64,000 bases of DNA from assembly GCA_020853025.1 (NCBI GenBank), contig JADYZP010000009.1, positions 1 to 64,000 of the forward strand. The letters run 5' to 3'. The notes under the pieces are model-generated. The model was not told the DNA's origin. It saw only the letters and a list, made by a program, of their open reading frames with translations, and did not search any database. The first letter of the stretch is position 1. Each line of letters begins with the position of its first letter. Source of the stretch: Burkholderiales bacterium (GTDB lineage: Bacteria; Pseudomonadota; Gammaproteobacteria; Burkholderiales; Casimicrobiaceae). This document shows positions 38,001 to 46,932 of the stretch, in pieces. The position numbers and the translations under genes were made by a program.

Positions 38001-38716
38001 TTCGACCCCATCGAGACGATGAATTTGGCGTTGTACCAGTCGGCGCTTTCGCAGACGTCGGTCTGGTCGCCCCAGATCTCGGGAAACGCGTTCGGCAGGT
38101 CCGCGTACCAGTCGTAGAAACTCATGTTCACGCCGCCGAAAAGCTGCAGGAAGCGCGAGCCGCCCGCATACGAGAGGAACGACATCGCCGGGATCGGTGA
38201 AAAGCCGAACACCCGATCCGGTCCCCACTTGCGCGCCGTGTACAGGCTGGCGGCGGCGATCAGTTCCGCCACCTCGTCCCACTTGGCGCGCCGAAAGCCG
38301 CCCTTGCCGCGTGCCTGCTGGAAGCGCGTGCGCTTTTGCGGATCCTCGACCAGCGCGCCCCAGGCCTGCACCGGGTCGGCGTGCCCCTCTTTCGCCTCGC
38401 GCCACAGGTCGAGCAGCGCGCCGCGCACGTACGGGTACTTCACCCGGATCGGGCTGTAGACGTACCAGGATGCCGAGATGCCGCGCTGACAGCCGCGTGG
38501 CTCGTAGGGTGGGAGTCCAGACTCGAGCATCGGGTAATCGGTCTGCTGCATCTCCCAGGTAATAATTCCGTCCTTCACGTACACGGCCCAGGAACAGCCG
38601 CCGGTGCAGTTCACGCCATGCGTGCTGCGCACGACGTTGTCGTGCTGCCAGCGGTTGCGATAGAACTCCTCCCATTTTCTGGCCTCGGGTTTGACCAGAT
38701 CCTGTATCCATCCCAT
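35072..38716 (-). CDS. narG: Respiratory nitrate reductase alpha subunit NarG
   Basis: A 1214-residue molybdopterin oxidoreductase. The FS0 cluster ligands are H33, C37, C41 and C76 ([10 protein letters not shown] and E-P-R-G-C). The molybdenum-ligand Asp is D206 in Y-D-W-Y-A-D-L-P. Strong likeness to E. coli NarG extends throughout ([28 protein letters not shown]). There is no twin-arginine signal, so it is the cytoplasm-facing nitrate-reducing type. GAGGAG precedes the ATG. It is the second gene of the operon, after a membrane cytochrome c. Confidence 0.97.
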   Translation of the reverse strand: MGWIQDLVKPEARKWEEFYRNRWQHDNVVRSTHGVNCTGGCSWAVYVKDGIITWEMQQTDYPMLESGLPPYEPRGCQRGISASWYVYSPIRVKYPYVRGALLDLWREAKEGHADPVQAWGALVEDPQKRTRFQQARGKGGFRRAKWDEVAELIAAASLYTARKWGPDRVFGFSPIPAMSFLSYAGGSRFLQLFGGVNMSFYDWYADLPNAFPEIWGDQTDVCESADWYNAKFIVSMGSNLNMTRTPDVHFIAEARTAGAKFVVMAPDFSQVAKYADWWIPIQAGQDTALWMAVDHVILKEFYADRRVPYFVDYLKRYTDCPFLVELVRDENGYRTAQLLRANRLTRYQGVDNGDWKMLMFDAKSGEPRMPKGQVGFRWGPEKGKWNLTLEDGLDDSPIDPELSFLDRSDEVVQVAFDDFAGNTTLMRGVPAWRVATTGGEVVVTTGFDLLMAQFGVGRGLEGAYPSSYDENAPYTPAWQEPYTGIGRDTVTRLAREFAANAEATEGRSMIIVGASVNHWYYNNLSYRAPITALILCGCCGRNGGGMNHYVGQEKLALVAPWTTLAFALDWLKPPRRIQSPIWHYVNSDQWRYEAEFTEYGAVPEKTRWAKGHAVDLTAKAVRLGWMPYCPHFDRNPLEIVREAERAGAKTENEIVERVVEQIGNQKLRFAVEDPDAAQNWPRVWFIWRGNAIQASAKGHEFFLRHYLGTHDNAIAAERAKDKTHTVQFREPAPRGKMDLVVDINFRMDTSALYSDIVLPASFWYEKNDLNSTDLHSFVHPLGQAVPPVWESKPDWEIFKLLAHKVSELAPLAFPEPVRDLVATPLTHDTPDELAQPAIRDWAKGEGEPIPGKTLPHLRVVERDYVNLYNRFISFGPLVREDGISGNGVHISVKEPYDRLLENPVGGSPDPRHMRCVEWGGRRYPSVEDALDAANLLLALAPETNGEIAWQAFRDEEQRVGLPLADLAEKVRGVTMNFADLTRQPRRLLISPCWTGMVNDGRAYAAWCMNVERLVPWRTLTGRQSLYLDHPWYLDFGEHLPTYKPKLVPRKTGDIVQSRVDDRCLVLNYITPHGKWNIHSTYKDNHRMLMLSRGMDPVWINDKDAERVGIEDNDWIEVYNDNGVVVSRANVSRRVQPGTCLYYHAVERTVYIPKSQERGGRRAGGHNSLTRTRINPVYLAGGYAQFTYGFNYWGPTGIMTRDTYCVVRKMEKLQW

Positions 38717-38742
38717 CAGTGTCTCCTCGGTACGTTCGCGGA

Positions 38743-39723
38743 CTAGCTGCGGGCTTTTCGTTGCTTGGCGATCATCGGGCGGCGCACCCCGTCACGCAGC
38801 CGCCCCCGCCAGACCCAGCCTATGATCGCCAGCAGGATCACCAGGCCCAGTGCGGACAAGCCCGCGAGTTGCCACATCGCTTGTGCCGGGCGCTGGAACA
38901 GCGCCGCCTGGGCCAAAAAGGCGACCACGTCATCGCGCTCACCCGTCGTGATGGGCGTCCTCGACCATATGGCGCTCATGGTCGGCGTCGGCGAGCCGCC
39001 GACGAAGGCGCGCAACGCGGCCACGCCGCCGAGGCGCGTGACGACTGTGGTCAGGTCGGGTCCGAGTTGCCCGCCGCCCAATGCCCCGATGCCGGCCACG
39101 CTGTGGCAGGCCATGCATGGCGGCCCGCCGTTGCGAAAGCGCGCAGCACCGGTGAACAATTCCTTGCCGATCTCGGGGTCGCCGACGGCGGCGATCGACG
39201 TGCCGGCGGCGAGTGCGGTTGTGGTCCCAACCGCTGCGGTGGCAGCACCCCCGGAGCCCAATGCCGGTGTCGATTCCTCCCGGCCCGCGACTGCGCCTGT
39301 CGCCGGCGCCATCGCCGCACCAGGCGCGCTCGTCGCCAGGTAAGCCAGCACGGCGGCGATATCGGGAGCGTTGAGGTGCGAGTTGGGCATTGGCACTTCG
39401 TGAAACCTGTGCAGCAACGCCGTGGCGACCGGGTCTCCTGCGGCGAGCATCTCGTCGGGAGCGGCGATCCAGCGCTGCAGCCACTCGCGCGGACGTTGCG
39501 CGGTGACGCCTTTCAGGTCCGGCCCGACGAGATCACCCCCACCCACGGTATGACAGGCGGCACACTTCTCCTGGAAAATCCGCTGCCCTGTTTCCGCGTC
39601 CGTCGCAGCCGGGTTCGCTGCGCCTGGCGGCGCAGCCCACAAACCCGCGACCGTTGCCAGCGCGGCAATCGAAAGCTTTCGTCCGTGTGTCCGGTAAATC
39701 GTCATGGGGTTCGTGTTCGTCAT
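38743..39723 (-). CDS. Membrane-anchored dihaem cytochrome c (NarC-like), first gene of nar operon
   Basis: A 326-residue cytochrome. The N-terminal signal ends near G-A-A-N-P-A-A. Two cytochrome c domains carry C54-A-A-C-H58 and C203-M-A-C-H207, separated by an Ala/Gly/Thr-rich linker, and a C-terminal helix ([13 protein letters not shown]) with a basic tail anchors it. AAAGGGGG precedes the ATG at 39723; in-frame sequence upstream is excluded. The position before narG matches NarC of Thermus-type nar operons, where it links other dehydrogenases to nitrate reductase. It could also carry electrons from HaoA. narG follows within 26 nt. Confidence 0.87.
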   Translation of the reverse strand: MTNTNPMTIYRTHGRKLSIAALATVAGLWAAPPGAANPAATDAETGQRIFQEKCAACHTVGGGDLVGPDLKGVTAQRPREWLQRWIAAPDEMLAAGDPVATALLHRFHEVPMPNSHLNAPDIAAVLAYLATSAPGAAMAPATGAVAGREESTPALGSGGAATAAVGTTTALAAGTSIAAVGDPEIGKELFTGAARFRNGGPPCMACHSVAGIGALGGGQLGPDLTTVVTRLGGVAALRAFVGGSPTPTMSAIWSRTPITTGERDDVVAFLAQAALFQRPAQAMWQLAGLSALGLVILLAIIGWVWRGRLRDGVRRPMIAKQRKARS

Positions 39724-39905
39724 GCGCCATCCCCCTTTCGAGTCCGGGCCAAGCATTGCAGCACCTGGCACACCTGGACGTCGTGTGCCCATTCGCTGAG
39801 AGATGACAAAGATAGAGGGATGCGCTTCCCGCGCGCTTCCAATACAGCCGGAAAGTCGTCGCACGACGGCACCATCCGGGGGGATCGCCGCAGTGCGCGC
39901 GTGGC

Positions 39906-42179
39906 TCAGTGGCCGGGATGAGGCCTGGGGGTGGCGCGGATGAGCGCGAACAGTTGCTGGGTTTCGGGAAGGGGCGCCAGGTCCAGGCGCTCACGCAACA
40001 GGTGCGCGCAGGCTTCGTACTGCCGCACCGCCTCGTCGCGCCGGCCGGAGGCCCACAGCGCGTACATCAGCGCACGGTGCACCTCCTCGCGCAGCGGGTC
40101 GACAAGCAGCGCGCGCCGCGACCACGCCACGCTCCTGTCCCAGCGCTCGAGCGTTCCCCACAGCGCCGAGAGGCGATTGAGCAAGCCGAGGCAGGTTTCA
40201 CGAAGTTGCTCGCGCAGCTGCCAGCACCGCTCGTCGAACGGCTCGTCCTGCAGGTAATCGCCCCGGTAGAGTTCAGCCGCCGCTTCGTAAGCGTTGATGG
40301 CAGCCTGCTTGTCGCGCACAGCCTCCGCCTTGCGTCCGAGCTCGAACTGCGTCTGGAACTGCAGCATGTCGATCCAGCAGGGCGTTCGCGTATCAAACAC
40401 GTAACGATCGGCCTGATTGCGCACATACAGCCAGTTGCCGCGGCTATCCGGTTCGAGCAGCTTGCGCAGTTCGTGAACCAGTACGTGGAACTGCCCTTTG
40501 CGCACACCCGGGTCAGCGCCCGGCCACAGCATCTCGATCAGCACATCCTTGCATTGCGGCTGGTCGTGGTGCATGAGCAAGATGCCGAGCAGGGTCAATA
40601 CGCGCCTGCGCCGGATCGCCGCCGGCGCCACTCGCGCACCGTCCACCAGCAGTTCGAGAGAGCCAAAGCAGCGGATTTCCAGGCGCGCCTCGCCGTGGCG
40701 TTCCCCGGTGTCGGCGTTGCGTTGTCGCCATGCGCGCAGCGGTGCGCCCGCGTGCGGCGCTCGCGCGAGCTGGTCGCGCACATCGCGAACCTTCTCCGCT
40801 GCCAGCGAGGCGACTGCCTCGAGCAGGGCGATGCTCTCGTTAGGCGGCGACGGACGGAGGTGACGAAAGAGCAACCGGACCACCCCCAGCAATTCGCCAT
40901 CGCAAGACATCGGGATGCAGCACCAGGCGCCGCCCGGGTGAGGAACGTCGCGGCACCCCGGCGGCCATGAATTCTGGCGGCCGTGCAGAATGCCGGTCGT
41001 GCCGGTCTCGAAGGCCGGGCAGCGCCCGATCGCACCCACGCTCAGCGCAGGGCAACGCGGCACTGTGCCGACGCCCGGTACCAGCCAGCGCAGCTCGGTA
41101 TCGCCGCAGGGCAGGTACAGCTCGCCACCGTCGGCGTGGCTTACGCCGACCATTTCCTGCAGCAGAGCCTGCAACGCCCGCGGCAAACGGTGCTCCGGGT
41201 CAACTTCCACGCCATGCAGAGGGAGGGTTGCGGCTTCGCGCAGGTGGGCCAGGGCCCTGTCGACCACCAGACCCATCGGCGTGCTGACCCAACGCAGCAG
41301 ATTGAGCACGCGCTCGAGATCGACGTCGGGGCGCCGGAAAGCCAGCGCGATACAGCCGAACGCATCGTCGCCGCTGGTCAGCGGATTGCACAGGTAGGCG
41401 CGGAATCCCTCGCGCGTGACCTGCGTGCGCAGGAAGCGCGGATCCTCGGCAAGATGGTCGGTATAGATCGGTTGTCCGTGTGCCAGCACGAAGCCGGGAA
41501 ACCCCTCGCCGCGATCGAAATGCAGCACCTGATCGAACGAGCGCCTGAAGCGGCCACGGTGGCAGGTTCGCATCACACCCTTGCCGTGCGGCTCGGCCAG
41601 GAACGCCTCGCCGGCGTCGGCACCGGTCCTTTCCAGCAGGAAGTCGAGGGCATGGCGCAGGCCCTGCTGCAACGACTCGCCCGATGCCCGCGCGGTCAGT
41701 GCCGCGATGCCGGCCAGGTCGCCAGCGAGATCGGCTGCCGCATCGTCGGCGCGACGCAGGCTCCCCAGCGCGCCGCCACCGGGCAGGGCGATCAGGTCGC
41801 AAGCCAGCCGACGCCGTGCGCCATCGGCCATGCGGACGAGCACTTTCGACGCGCCGGAGATGCTGCCCGCAGCCAGAGCCTTCCAGGCGGTGCAGGCAGG
41901 CCCGCATATCGCATGGTCGAAGTCGTTCTTGCCGCCGATCACCCGGTCGCAATGGATGCCGAGCGCCTCGCCGCTCGACACGCCGAGCAGCCGTGCCGCT
42001 GCCTCATCCCACTCGATGATGCGCCGATCAGCACCGATCGCGAAGCGCCCGCCGGCGAACTCTTCACGCTCGATTGGATTGGTTCGACGACTCCTGTCCA
42101 CGGCGGTCACCCCGGTATAGGCAACGCCAGCGCCGGCTCCGAGCCTGCAACCTATCCGCTCCACACAGGCACGCTCCAC
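39906..42179 (-). CDS. PAS/GAF transcriptional regulator with BTAD domain
   Basis: A large regulator of up to 757 residues. In order: a PAS-like region (about 40-110) with cysteines C77, C92 and C96, a GAF domain (about 150-310), a second cysteine-rich GAF-like domain (about 320-480), an OmpR-like winged helix (about 510-600), and a bacterial transcriptional activator domain (BTAD) to the C-terminus. Such SARP-like activators bind DNA near their targets. Its position directly upstream of the nar operon on the same strand suggests it controls nitrate respiration; the Thermus regulator DnrS, as I recall, also has a BTAD domain. The start is uncertain: a GTG at 42179 is the furthest, with other GTG codons about 20 residues in. 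Confidence 0.82.
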   Translation of the reverse strand: MERACVERIGCRLGAGAGVAYTGVTAVDRSRRTNPIEREEFAGGRFAIGADRRIIEWDEAAARLLGVSSGEALGIHCDRVIGGKNDFDHAICGPACTAWKALAAGSISGASKVLVRMADGARRRLACDLIALPGGGALGSLRRADDAAADLAGDLAGIAALTARASGESLQQGLRHALDFLLERTGADAGEAFLAEPHGKGVMRTCHRGRFRRSFDQVLHFDRGEGFPGFVLAHGQPIYTDHLAEDPRFLRTQVTREGFRAYLCNPLTSGDDAFGCIALAFRRPDVDLERVLNLLRWVSTPMGLVVDRALAHLREAATLPLHGVEVDPEHRLPRALQALLQEMVGVSHADGGELYLPCGDTELRWLVPGVGTVPRCPALSVGAIGRCPAFETGTTGILHGRQNSWPPGCRDVPHPGGAWCCIPMSCDGELLGVVRLLFRHLRPSPPNESIALLEAVASLAAEKVRDVRDQLARAPHAGAPLRAWRQRNADTGERHGEARLEIRCFGSLELLVDGARVAPAAIRRRRVLTLLGILLMHHDQPQCKDVLIEMLWPGADPGVRKGQFHVLVHELRKLLEPDSRGNWLYVRNQADRYVFDTRTPCWIDMLQFQTQFELGRKAEAVRDKQAAINAYEAAAELYRGDYLQDEPFDERCWQLREQLRETCLGLLNRLSALWGTLERWDRSVAWSRRALLVDPLREEVHRALMYALWASGRRDEAVRQYEACAHLLRERLDLAPLPETQQLFALIRATPRPHPGH

Positions 42180-42370
42180 TGCAATCGTTCGCGGTGGATC
42201 GGCTATAGACTATGCCGGAGTGGGTGCCCGAGCAACAAACTTCAATTAGCTGAAGTTTAAACACACGCCGCTTCCCGCCCATCGGTGTTTTCCCGGCGAC
42301 GAGCAATGCGAAACACAACAGCGCGGCGATTCGTCGCCGACCTACGCCATGCGATGCGACTCAACACTGC

Positions 42371-42405
42371 AAAAGAGGTGGCGGTCCTAACCACTAACTC
42401 CGCCA
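42371..42405 (-). terminator. Terminator downstream of tRNA-Arg
   Basis: On the minus strand TGGCGG (42405-42400) and CCGCCA (42384-42379) form a 6-bp stem with a 15-nt loop, followed by CCTCTTTT. It lies 25 nt after the tRNA 3' end. Confidence 0.55.
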
Positions 42406-42429
42406 TCGCCGCACTGATGATTGAGATGG

Positions 42430-42505
42430 TGGCGCCCCGGGCAGGAATCGAACCTGCGACCCCGCCCTTAGGAGGGGCGTGCTCTATCCACTGAGCTACC
42501 GGGGC
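42430..42505 (-). tRNA. tRNA-Arg (CCT anticodon)
   Basis: The 76-nt cloverleaf is complete. The acceptor GCCCCGG pairs with CCGGGGC. The D-arm contains AGCTCAGTGGATAGAGC. The anticodon loop CTCCTAA sits between CGCCC and GGGCG, giving anticodon CCT for AGG. The T-arm is GCAGG-TTCGATT-CCTGC. Discriminator G and an encoded CCA end it. Confidence 0.97.
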
Positions 42506-42678
42506 GAAACTAGTGCATCGAACGCGCGGGACCGGTGCGGCGGCGGCGCCCTCGCTTTCCCGCAACCGCCGTCGCGATTTTACCGGAACCTGCGTTCGTG
42601 CCTAAACTTGGGGTCCATGCTGCAATTTCGTACTTCCCGCGAGTGCGCCGCCGGCCAGGGCGACGCTGCGGCGTCCTC

Positions 42679-43404
42679 GTGATTGCCTGGCTGGGCGCGC
42701 GGTCGCCGTTCCCGCCGCTCGACGCTGCGCTGGCCGAACCGAACGGACTCCTCGCTGTCGGCGGCGACTTGTCGTGCGAACGCCTGCTTGCCGCGTACCG
42801 TGCCGGCGTGTTCCCGTGGTACTCCGAAGGCCAGCCGATCCTGTGGTGGAGTCCGAACCCAAGGATGGTGCTCTACGTCGACGAGTTCCGTGTCTCGCGG
42901 TCGCTGGCCAAGCGCGTCCACAGCGGGCGTTTCGAGCTGCGCATCGACACCGACTTCCGCGCGGTGATCGAGGCCTGCGCGGCGACATCGAGAGCAGGGC
43001 AGGGCGGGACGTGGATCATGCCGCAAATGGTCGAAGCCTATTGCGAACTGCACCGGCTGGGGTACGCACATTCGGTCGAGAGCTTTCGCGACGGCCGGCT
43101 GGTGGGGGGGCTCTACGGACTGGCGCTCGGTCGCATGTTTTTCGGCGAATCGATGTTCGCCGCAGAAACCGACGCGTCCAAAGTCGCGCTGGTGCAGCTT
43201 GTTGCGCATTTGCAACATCTGGGGGTATCGATGATCGACTGCCAGCAGGAGACCGCGCATCTGGCCGGGTTCGGCGCAAGACCGATTCCCCGGGATCGGT
43301 TTGCCGCCCATCTCGCGCAGTTGATAAACTCGACCGACCCTCCCGCCGTATGGAGTTCCGGGCGACCGGAGGCGGATACCGGGGCCAGGACCGGCACGCC
43401 GTGA
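42679..43404 (+). CDS. aat: Leucyl/phenylalanyl-tRNA--protein transferase
   Basis: A 241-residue N-end-rule transferase that adds Leu or Phe to proteins with N-terminal Lys or Arg. Family sequence: [38 protein letters not shown] and F-G-E-S-M-F. No ATG fits; a GTG at 42679 gives V-I-A-W-L-G at the expected start. Its stop overlaps the bpt GTG (GTGA). Confidence 0.93.
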   Translation: MIAWLGARSPFPPLDAALAEPNGLLAVGGDLSCERLLAAYRAGVFPWYSEGQPILWWSPNPRMVLYVDEFRVSRSLAKRVHSGRFELRIDTDFRAVIEACAATSRAGQGGTWIMPQMVEAYCELHRLGYAHSVESFRDGRLVGGLYGLALGRMFFGESMFAAETDASKVALVQLVAHLQHLGVSMIDCQQETAHLAGFGARPIPRDRFAAHLAQLINSTDPPAVWSSGRPEADTGARTGTP

Positions 43405-44120
43405 CCAAGCTCAACGACCTCCCGCTGACTTCGCTGCAGTTCTACGCGACGGCACCGTATCCGTGCAGCTACCTGCCGGATCGTGCGGCGCGATCGCAGG
43501 TCGCGACCCCCAGCCATTTGATCGATACCCCGGTCTATAGCGAACTCGTTCGACTGGGGTTCCGCCGTAGCGGGGCGTTCACCTATCGGCCGTATTGCGA
43601 TCATTGTCGAGCCTGTGTGCCGGTACGGGTGCCGGTCGCAGCGTTCGCACCCAATCGAAGCCAGCGGCGAATCGCAAGGAATCACCGGCACTTGACAGTG
43701 GTCAGGCGTGAGCTGTCCTACGACGCCGACCATTACCGCCTGTACCTGGGCTACCAGAGATTCCGCCATCCCGGCGGCGGCATGGACCAGGACAGCCGCG
43801 AGCAGTACCAGCATTTCCTGCTGCACAGCAACGTCGCGACCGATCTCTACGAGTTCCGCGACGGCAGTGTGCTGCGAATGGTCAGCCTCGTCGACCGGCT
43901 GGTCGACGGCCTGTCGTCGGTCTACACGTTTTTCGACCCCGGTGTGCCGGGCGCCAGCTTCGGCACCTACAGCGTCATGTGGCAGATCGAGCGTTGCGCC
44001 GCGCTCGGGCTGCCGTACCTGTATCTTGGCTACTGGATCGCCGATAGCCGGAAAATGGCCTACAAGGCCGCGTTTCGCCCGGTGGAGGGGCTGACCGGGG
44101 GAGTCTGGCAACAGCTGTAA
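43401..44120 (+). CDS. bpt: Aspartate/glutamate leucyltransferase (arginyltransferase family)
   Basis: A 239-residue bacterial protein transferase that adds Leu to N-terminal Asp or Glu. Seen: [12 protein letters not shown], the cysteine motif [16 protein letters not shown] and Y-L-G-Y-W-I. It starts at a GTG overlapping the aat stop. aat and bpt together build the N-degron branch feeding ClpS/ClpAP. Confidence 0.93.
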   Translation: MTKLNDLPLTSLQFYATAPYPCSYLPDRAARSQVATPSHLIDTPVYSELVRLGFRRSGAFTYRPYCDHCRACVPVRVPVAAFAPNRSQRRIARNHRHLTVVRRELSYDADHYRLYLGYQRFRHPGGGMDQDSREQYQHFLLHSNVATDLYEFRDGSVLRMVSLVDRLVDGLSSVYTFFDPGVPGASFGTYSVMWQIERCAALGLPYLYLGYWIADSRKMAYKAAFRPVEGLTGGVWQQL

Positions 44121-44364
44121 CGGCCAGAGTTACGCGGGTGGCTCGTAGACAGATCGACCCCACCGCGTTGTCGGCGCCCGCCCTATGACCCTTGGGGCCC
44201 AGTAGTCCTTGGGTGGACTGCATGGCTGCGACCTGCCGGATGTAACGCCAAAGCCGGCGGCGAGTGCATGATCCCGTGTGAGGCCATCGATCGCAGCAAT
44301 GTAGTGTGCAATCTGTCCTACGCATTGGTGTCGTTAGGTGCAAAGGCTTGCGTAAGTATATGGA

Positions 44365-44393
44365 TTGTCGAAAGTCAAGGTGTGCGCTAGAGT
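44365..44393 (+). promoter_or_regulatory. Sigma70-like promoter of the rpfF-like gene
   Basis: TTGTCG (44365-44370) and TAGAGT (44388-44393) are separated by exactly 17 nt. The predicted start near 44400 gives a leader of about 70 nt before the ATG at 44472. The surrounding 351-nt gap after bpt (44121-44471) contains no gene that I can support. Confidence 0.6.
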
Positions 44394-44395
44394 GT

Positions 44396-44412
44396 GCTTG
44401 TAACGTACAAGC
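44396..44412. promoter_or_regulatory. Perfect palindromic operator at the rpfF-like transcription start
   Basis: GCTTGTA-ACG-TACAAGC is a perfect 7+3+7 palindrome. It begins 3 nt after the -10 hexamer, so it covers the predicted transcription start; a bound protein would block the promoter. The adjoining genes encode no obvious DNA-binding repressor. Confidence 0.55.
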
Positions 44413-44471
44413 GCGTCAGCCAACAAGACGCGGCACTCACCTTGATCGTCCACCACTTGCCGAGGCCCATC

Positions 44472-45434
44472 ATGAATGCGATCGTTCCCGCCGCAGTACT
44501 CAATGCTCGCTGTGAAAGCGAGATCATCGAGCACTCCGACGGCGGTGCTGAATTCGTCGTCTCGCCCCAACTCACATGCCACTACGAAAAGCACGACGCA
44601 ACATTGTGGTCGCGCTGGGCGCAACGAGGCATTCCCTCATTCAACCCGGAACTGCTGCATGACCTCGAACGTGCAAGCCAGTTGATCGAGGGCTATTTCT
44701 GCGGCAACGCCAATCGCTCGCTCGACTACTTGGTGCTTCGCTCCGGCGTGCCTGGAGCTTTCAGCGTCGGCGGCGACCTCGGATATTTCCAGCGCCTCAT
44801 CTGTGATGGCGATCGTGCGCGACTGACCGAGTATGCGCGGGCGTCGGTCAATGTCGTCTACCGCAACTACACGGCGCATGGTTTGCGCGGGGTCACGACG
44901 ATCGCATTGCTCGAAGGCGACGCGCTGGGCGGCGGGCTCGAATGCGCGCTCTCCTGCGACATCGTGATTGCCGAGCGGCACGTCAAGGCGGGCTTCCCGG
45001 AAGTGTTGTTCAACATGTTTCCCGGAATGGGCGCCCTGTCGTTTCTCTCGCGACGTGTCGGCCGCAAGGTGGCCGACGAAATGGTCCGTACGGGCCGGCA
45101 GTACAGCGCGATCGAACTGCTCGAGCTCGGTGTGATCGACGACGTCGTCGACACCGGGGATGCCGCGAGCGCCGTGCACAAACTGATGCGCCGGCGCGAG
45201 CACCAGAGAGCAGCGCATGTCGCGATGAACAGCGTCGAGCGAATGATTCGATCGGTGAGCCTGCAGGAGCTGCACGACGTCGCGAGCATCTGGGTTGATT
45301 GCGCGATGCGGCTCCAGCCTCGCAACCTCGAATGGATGCAGCGCTTGTACCAGCGGCAGCTCGCCATCTTCGGACGCTCGCTGGAGTTGGTCGCTGCCGA
45401 TTCAGCCGACGAGAATAGTGCCCTGGCTGCATGA
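44472..45434 (+). CDS. RpfF-like DSF synthase (crotonase family)
   Basis: A 320-residue crotonase that matches RpfF/DSF synthase rather than beta-oxidation hydratases. Both RpfF catalytic glutamates are present with the right 20-residue spacing: E157 in G-G-G-L-E-C-A-L and E177 in G-F-P-E-V-L-F-N-M-F-P-G-M-G. Other RpfF traits are G-V-P-G-A-F-S-V-G-G-D-L-G-Y-F, the Y-A-R-A-S-V-N segment, and the C-terminal W-V-D-C-A-M-R-L-Q-P. RpfF dehydrates 3-hydroxyacyl-ACP and hydrolyses the thioester to release a cis-2-unsaturated fatty-acid signal. The ATG at 44472 follows GAGG. Its stop overlaps the ketosynthase ATG. Product chain length is unknown. Confidence 0.85.
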   Translation: MNAIVPAAVLNARCESEIIEHSDGGAEFVVSPQLTCHYEKHDATLWSRWAQRGIPSFNPELLHDLERASQLIEGYFCGNANRSLDYLVLRSGVPGAFSVGGDLGYFQRLICDGDRARLTEYARASVNVVYRNYTAHGLRGVTTIALLEGDALGGGLECALSCDIVIAERHVKAGFPEVLFNMFPGMGALSFLSRRVGRKVADEMVRTGRQYSAIELLELGVIDDVVDTGDAASAVHKLMRRREHQRAAHVAMNSVERMIRSVSLQELHDVASIWVDCAMRLQPRNLEWMQRLYQRQLAIFGRSLELVAADSADENSALAA

Positions 45435-46663
45435 CGGATCGGCGTGTCGTCATCACCGGGCTGGGCGTGGTGGCCGCGCACGGATGCAACGCCGGCGCGG
45501 TGTTCGATTCACTGCTTCGGGGCGAATCGGCCGTCGGAGAGGTTACTCTCGAATCGGCGGTCGGCAGTTTGAAGACGGTCGGTGCGACCGTCCGCGAGGA
45601 GCCATGGAAGGCTCTCGCATCCGGATTGCGTGCCACCAGCGACCGCATCAGCCTGTATGCCCTCACTGCAGCCGAGGCGGCACTGCGGGATGCACGAATC
45701 GACGCGTCCGCGGAAGATCGATCGCGCATCGGGGTCGCCGTCGGAACTTCCCTTGGCGGCGCAATCAGCCAGGAGTCGGCGTACGCCGAAATTCTCGGCA
45801 AGGGCAAGAGCCGGTTGAGCCCGTTCACGCTGGTCAAGGTGATGTACAACGGCCCCACCGCGCAGATCTGCATGCGTTACAGTCTGGGTGGACCGTCGCT
45901 CACCTACTCGACGACGTGTTCGAGTTCAGCGGTCTCGATCGGTGAGTCGATGCGGCTGATCCGCCACGGTTATGCCGACGTGATGATCGCCGGCGGCGCG
46001 GAAGCGCTGTTCGCGTTCGTTTCGATCAAGGCCTGGCAGGCGCTGCAAGTGCTGGCTCCTGCGTTATCCGGAAATGTCGGGGCCACCTGCCGTCCCTTCA
46101 GCCGCGATCGCAACGGCACGGTGCTGGGAGATGGCGCCGCCTTCGTCATTCTGGAGGATCTCGATCGGGCACGAGAACGAGGAGCGCGAATCTACGCGGA
46201 ACTTGCCGGCTACGGCGTCTGCAACGACGCGCACCACATGACGCAGCCGTCAGCGGCGGAGCAGGGGCGTGCGATGCGACTCGCGCTCGACGACGCGCGC
46301 ATGCCGCCGGAGTCGATCGATTACGTCAATGCCCACGGCACAGCCACTGCGTTGAATGACGTCGCCGAAACACGGGCGATAAAGGAAACCTTCGGCGATC
46401 ATTCGCGGCGACTTGCCGTCAGTTCGACCAAGTCGATGCACGGGCATCTGGTCGGAGGCTCCGGGGCGCTGGAACTCGTGATCAGCACGCTGGCGCTGCA
46501 GCGCCAGTGGTTGCCTCCGACCGCCCACCTGGACGATCCCGATCCGGAATGCGACCTTGACTACGTTCCGCATCGCGGTCGCGAGGCGGTCGTTCGAGCC
46601 GCGATGTCGAACTCGTTCGCTGTTGGCGGCACTGCCGGCGTGCTGGTGATCAGGAGCGTCTAG
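45431..46663 (+). CDS. FabF-like beta-ketoacyl-ACP synthase of the DSF cluster
   Basis: A 410-residue condensing enzyme. The active-site triad is complete: C163 in S-T-T-C-S-S-S-A, H302 in N-A-H-G-T-A-T and H339 in T-K-S-M-H-G-H. The gatekeeper position reads M-H-G-H rather than the common M-T-G-H. It is translationally coupled to the rpfF-like gene (ATGA overlap) and converges on a dedicated ACP gene, sharing a CTAG with its stop codon. It probably extends or makes the 3-oxoacyl chain used for the signal. It is not the housekeeping FabF by context, since no other fab gene adjoins. Confidence 0.88.
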   Translation: MTDRRVVITGLGVVAAHGCNAGAVFDSLLRGESAVGEVTLESAVGSLKTVGATVREEPWKALASGLRATSDRISLYALTAAEAALRDARIDASAEDRSRIGVAVGTSLGGAISQESAYAEILGKGKSRLSPFTLVKVMYNGPTAQICMRYSLGGPSLTYSTTCSSSAVSIGESMRLIRHGYADVMIAGGAEALFAFVSIKAWQALQVLAPALSGNVGATCRPFSRDRNGTVLGDGAAFVILEDLDRARERGARIYAELAGYGVCNDAHHMTQPSAAEQGRAMRLALDDARMPPESIDYVNAHGTATALNDVAETRAIKETFGDHSRRLAVSSTKSMHGHLVGGSGALELVISTLALQRQWLPPTAHLDDPDPECDLDYVPHRGREAVVRAAMSNSFAVGGTAGVLVIRSV

Positions 46664-46920
46664 GTCGCAGTGGCGCTGACGCTTCGCTCGATGACGTCGA
46701 CGACGTCACCGACGGTCTTCACTTCGAGTCCCTCGAGTGGGATGCTGACCCCAAACTCCTCCTCGGCGATGAACACGAGTTCGATCAGCGAGAAGGAATC
46801 GATCCCGATGTCCGCCAGCCGCGCTTCCGGCGACAGCAGCGATGGGTCCACCGCTATTCTCTCGGGCGCCAGTTGCCGCAATCGGCTGAGTATGCTGTCG
46901 TGATCGATCGGTGCGCTCAT
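46660..46920 (-). CDS. Acyl carrier protein of the DSF cluster
   Basis: An 86-residue acidic carrier protein. The phosphopantetheine site is S42 in G-I-D-S-F-S-L-I-E-L, differing from the housekeeping D-S-L-D-T-V motif. It is the last gene of the minus-strand operon, 12 nt after the kinase. A discrete carrier beside a ketosynthase, an RpfF homologue and a FabZ-fold protein suggests that it holds the signal precursor. Confidence 0.92.
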   Translation of the reverse strand: MSAPIDHDSILSRLRQLAPERIAVDPSLLSPEARLADIGIDSFSLIELVFIAEEEFGVSIPLEGLEVKTVGDVVDVIERSVSATAT

Positions 46921-46932
46921 CGGTGCATTTTA

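Noticed and set aside
35072..38716. narG read as a nitrite oxidoreductase (NxrA) because hydroxylamine genes are nearby
   Set aside because: Sequence and subunit order follow cytoplasmic NarGHJI closely, there is no export signal on NarG, and narJ and narI are present.
39797..39810. FNR-like sequence upstream of the nar operon (TTGTC-N4-CTCAG on the minus strand)
   Set aside because: Only about 6 of 10 consensus bases match, against a perfect site at haoA. I do not count it as an FNR box.
42325..42345. Hairpin GGCGA-TTCG-TCGCC near the tRNA as a terminator
   Set aside because: No T-run follows on either strand. A better terminator for the tRNA lies at 42371-42405.
44472..45434. rpfF-like gene called as ordinary enoyl-CoA hydratase
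   Set aside because: The two catalytic glutamates at RpfF spacing, the RpfF-type C-terminus and the RpfC-like neighbour favour a DSF synthase.
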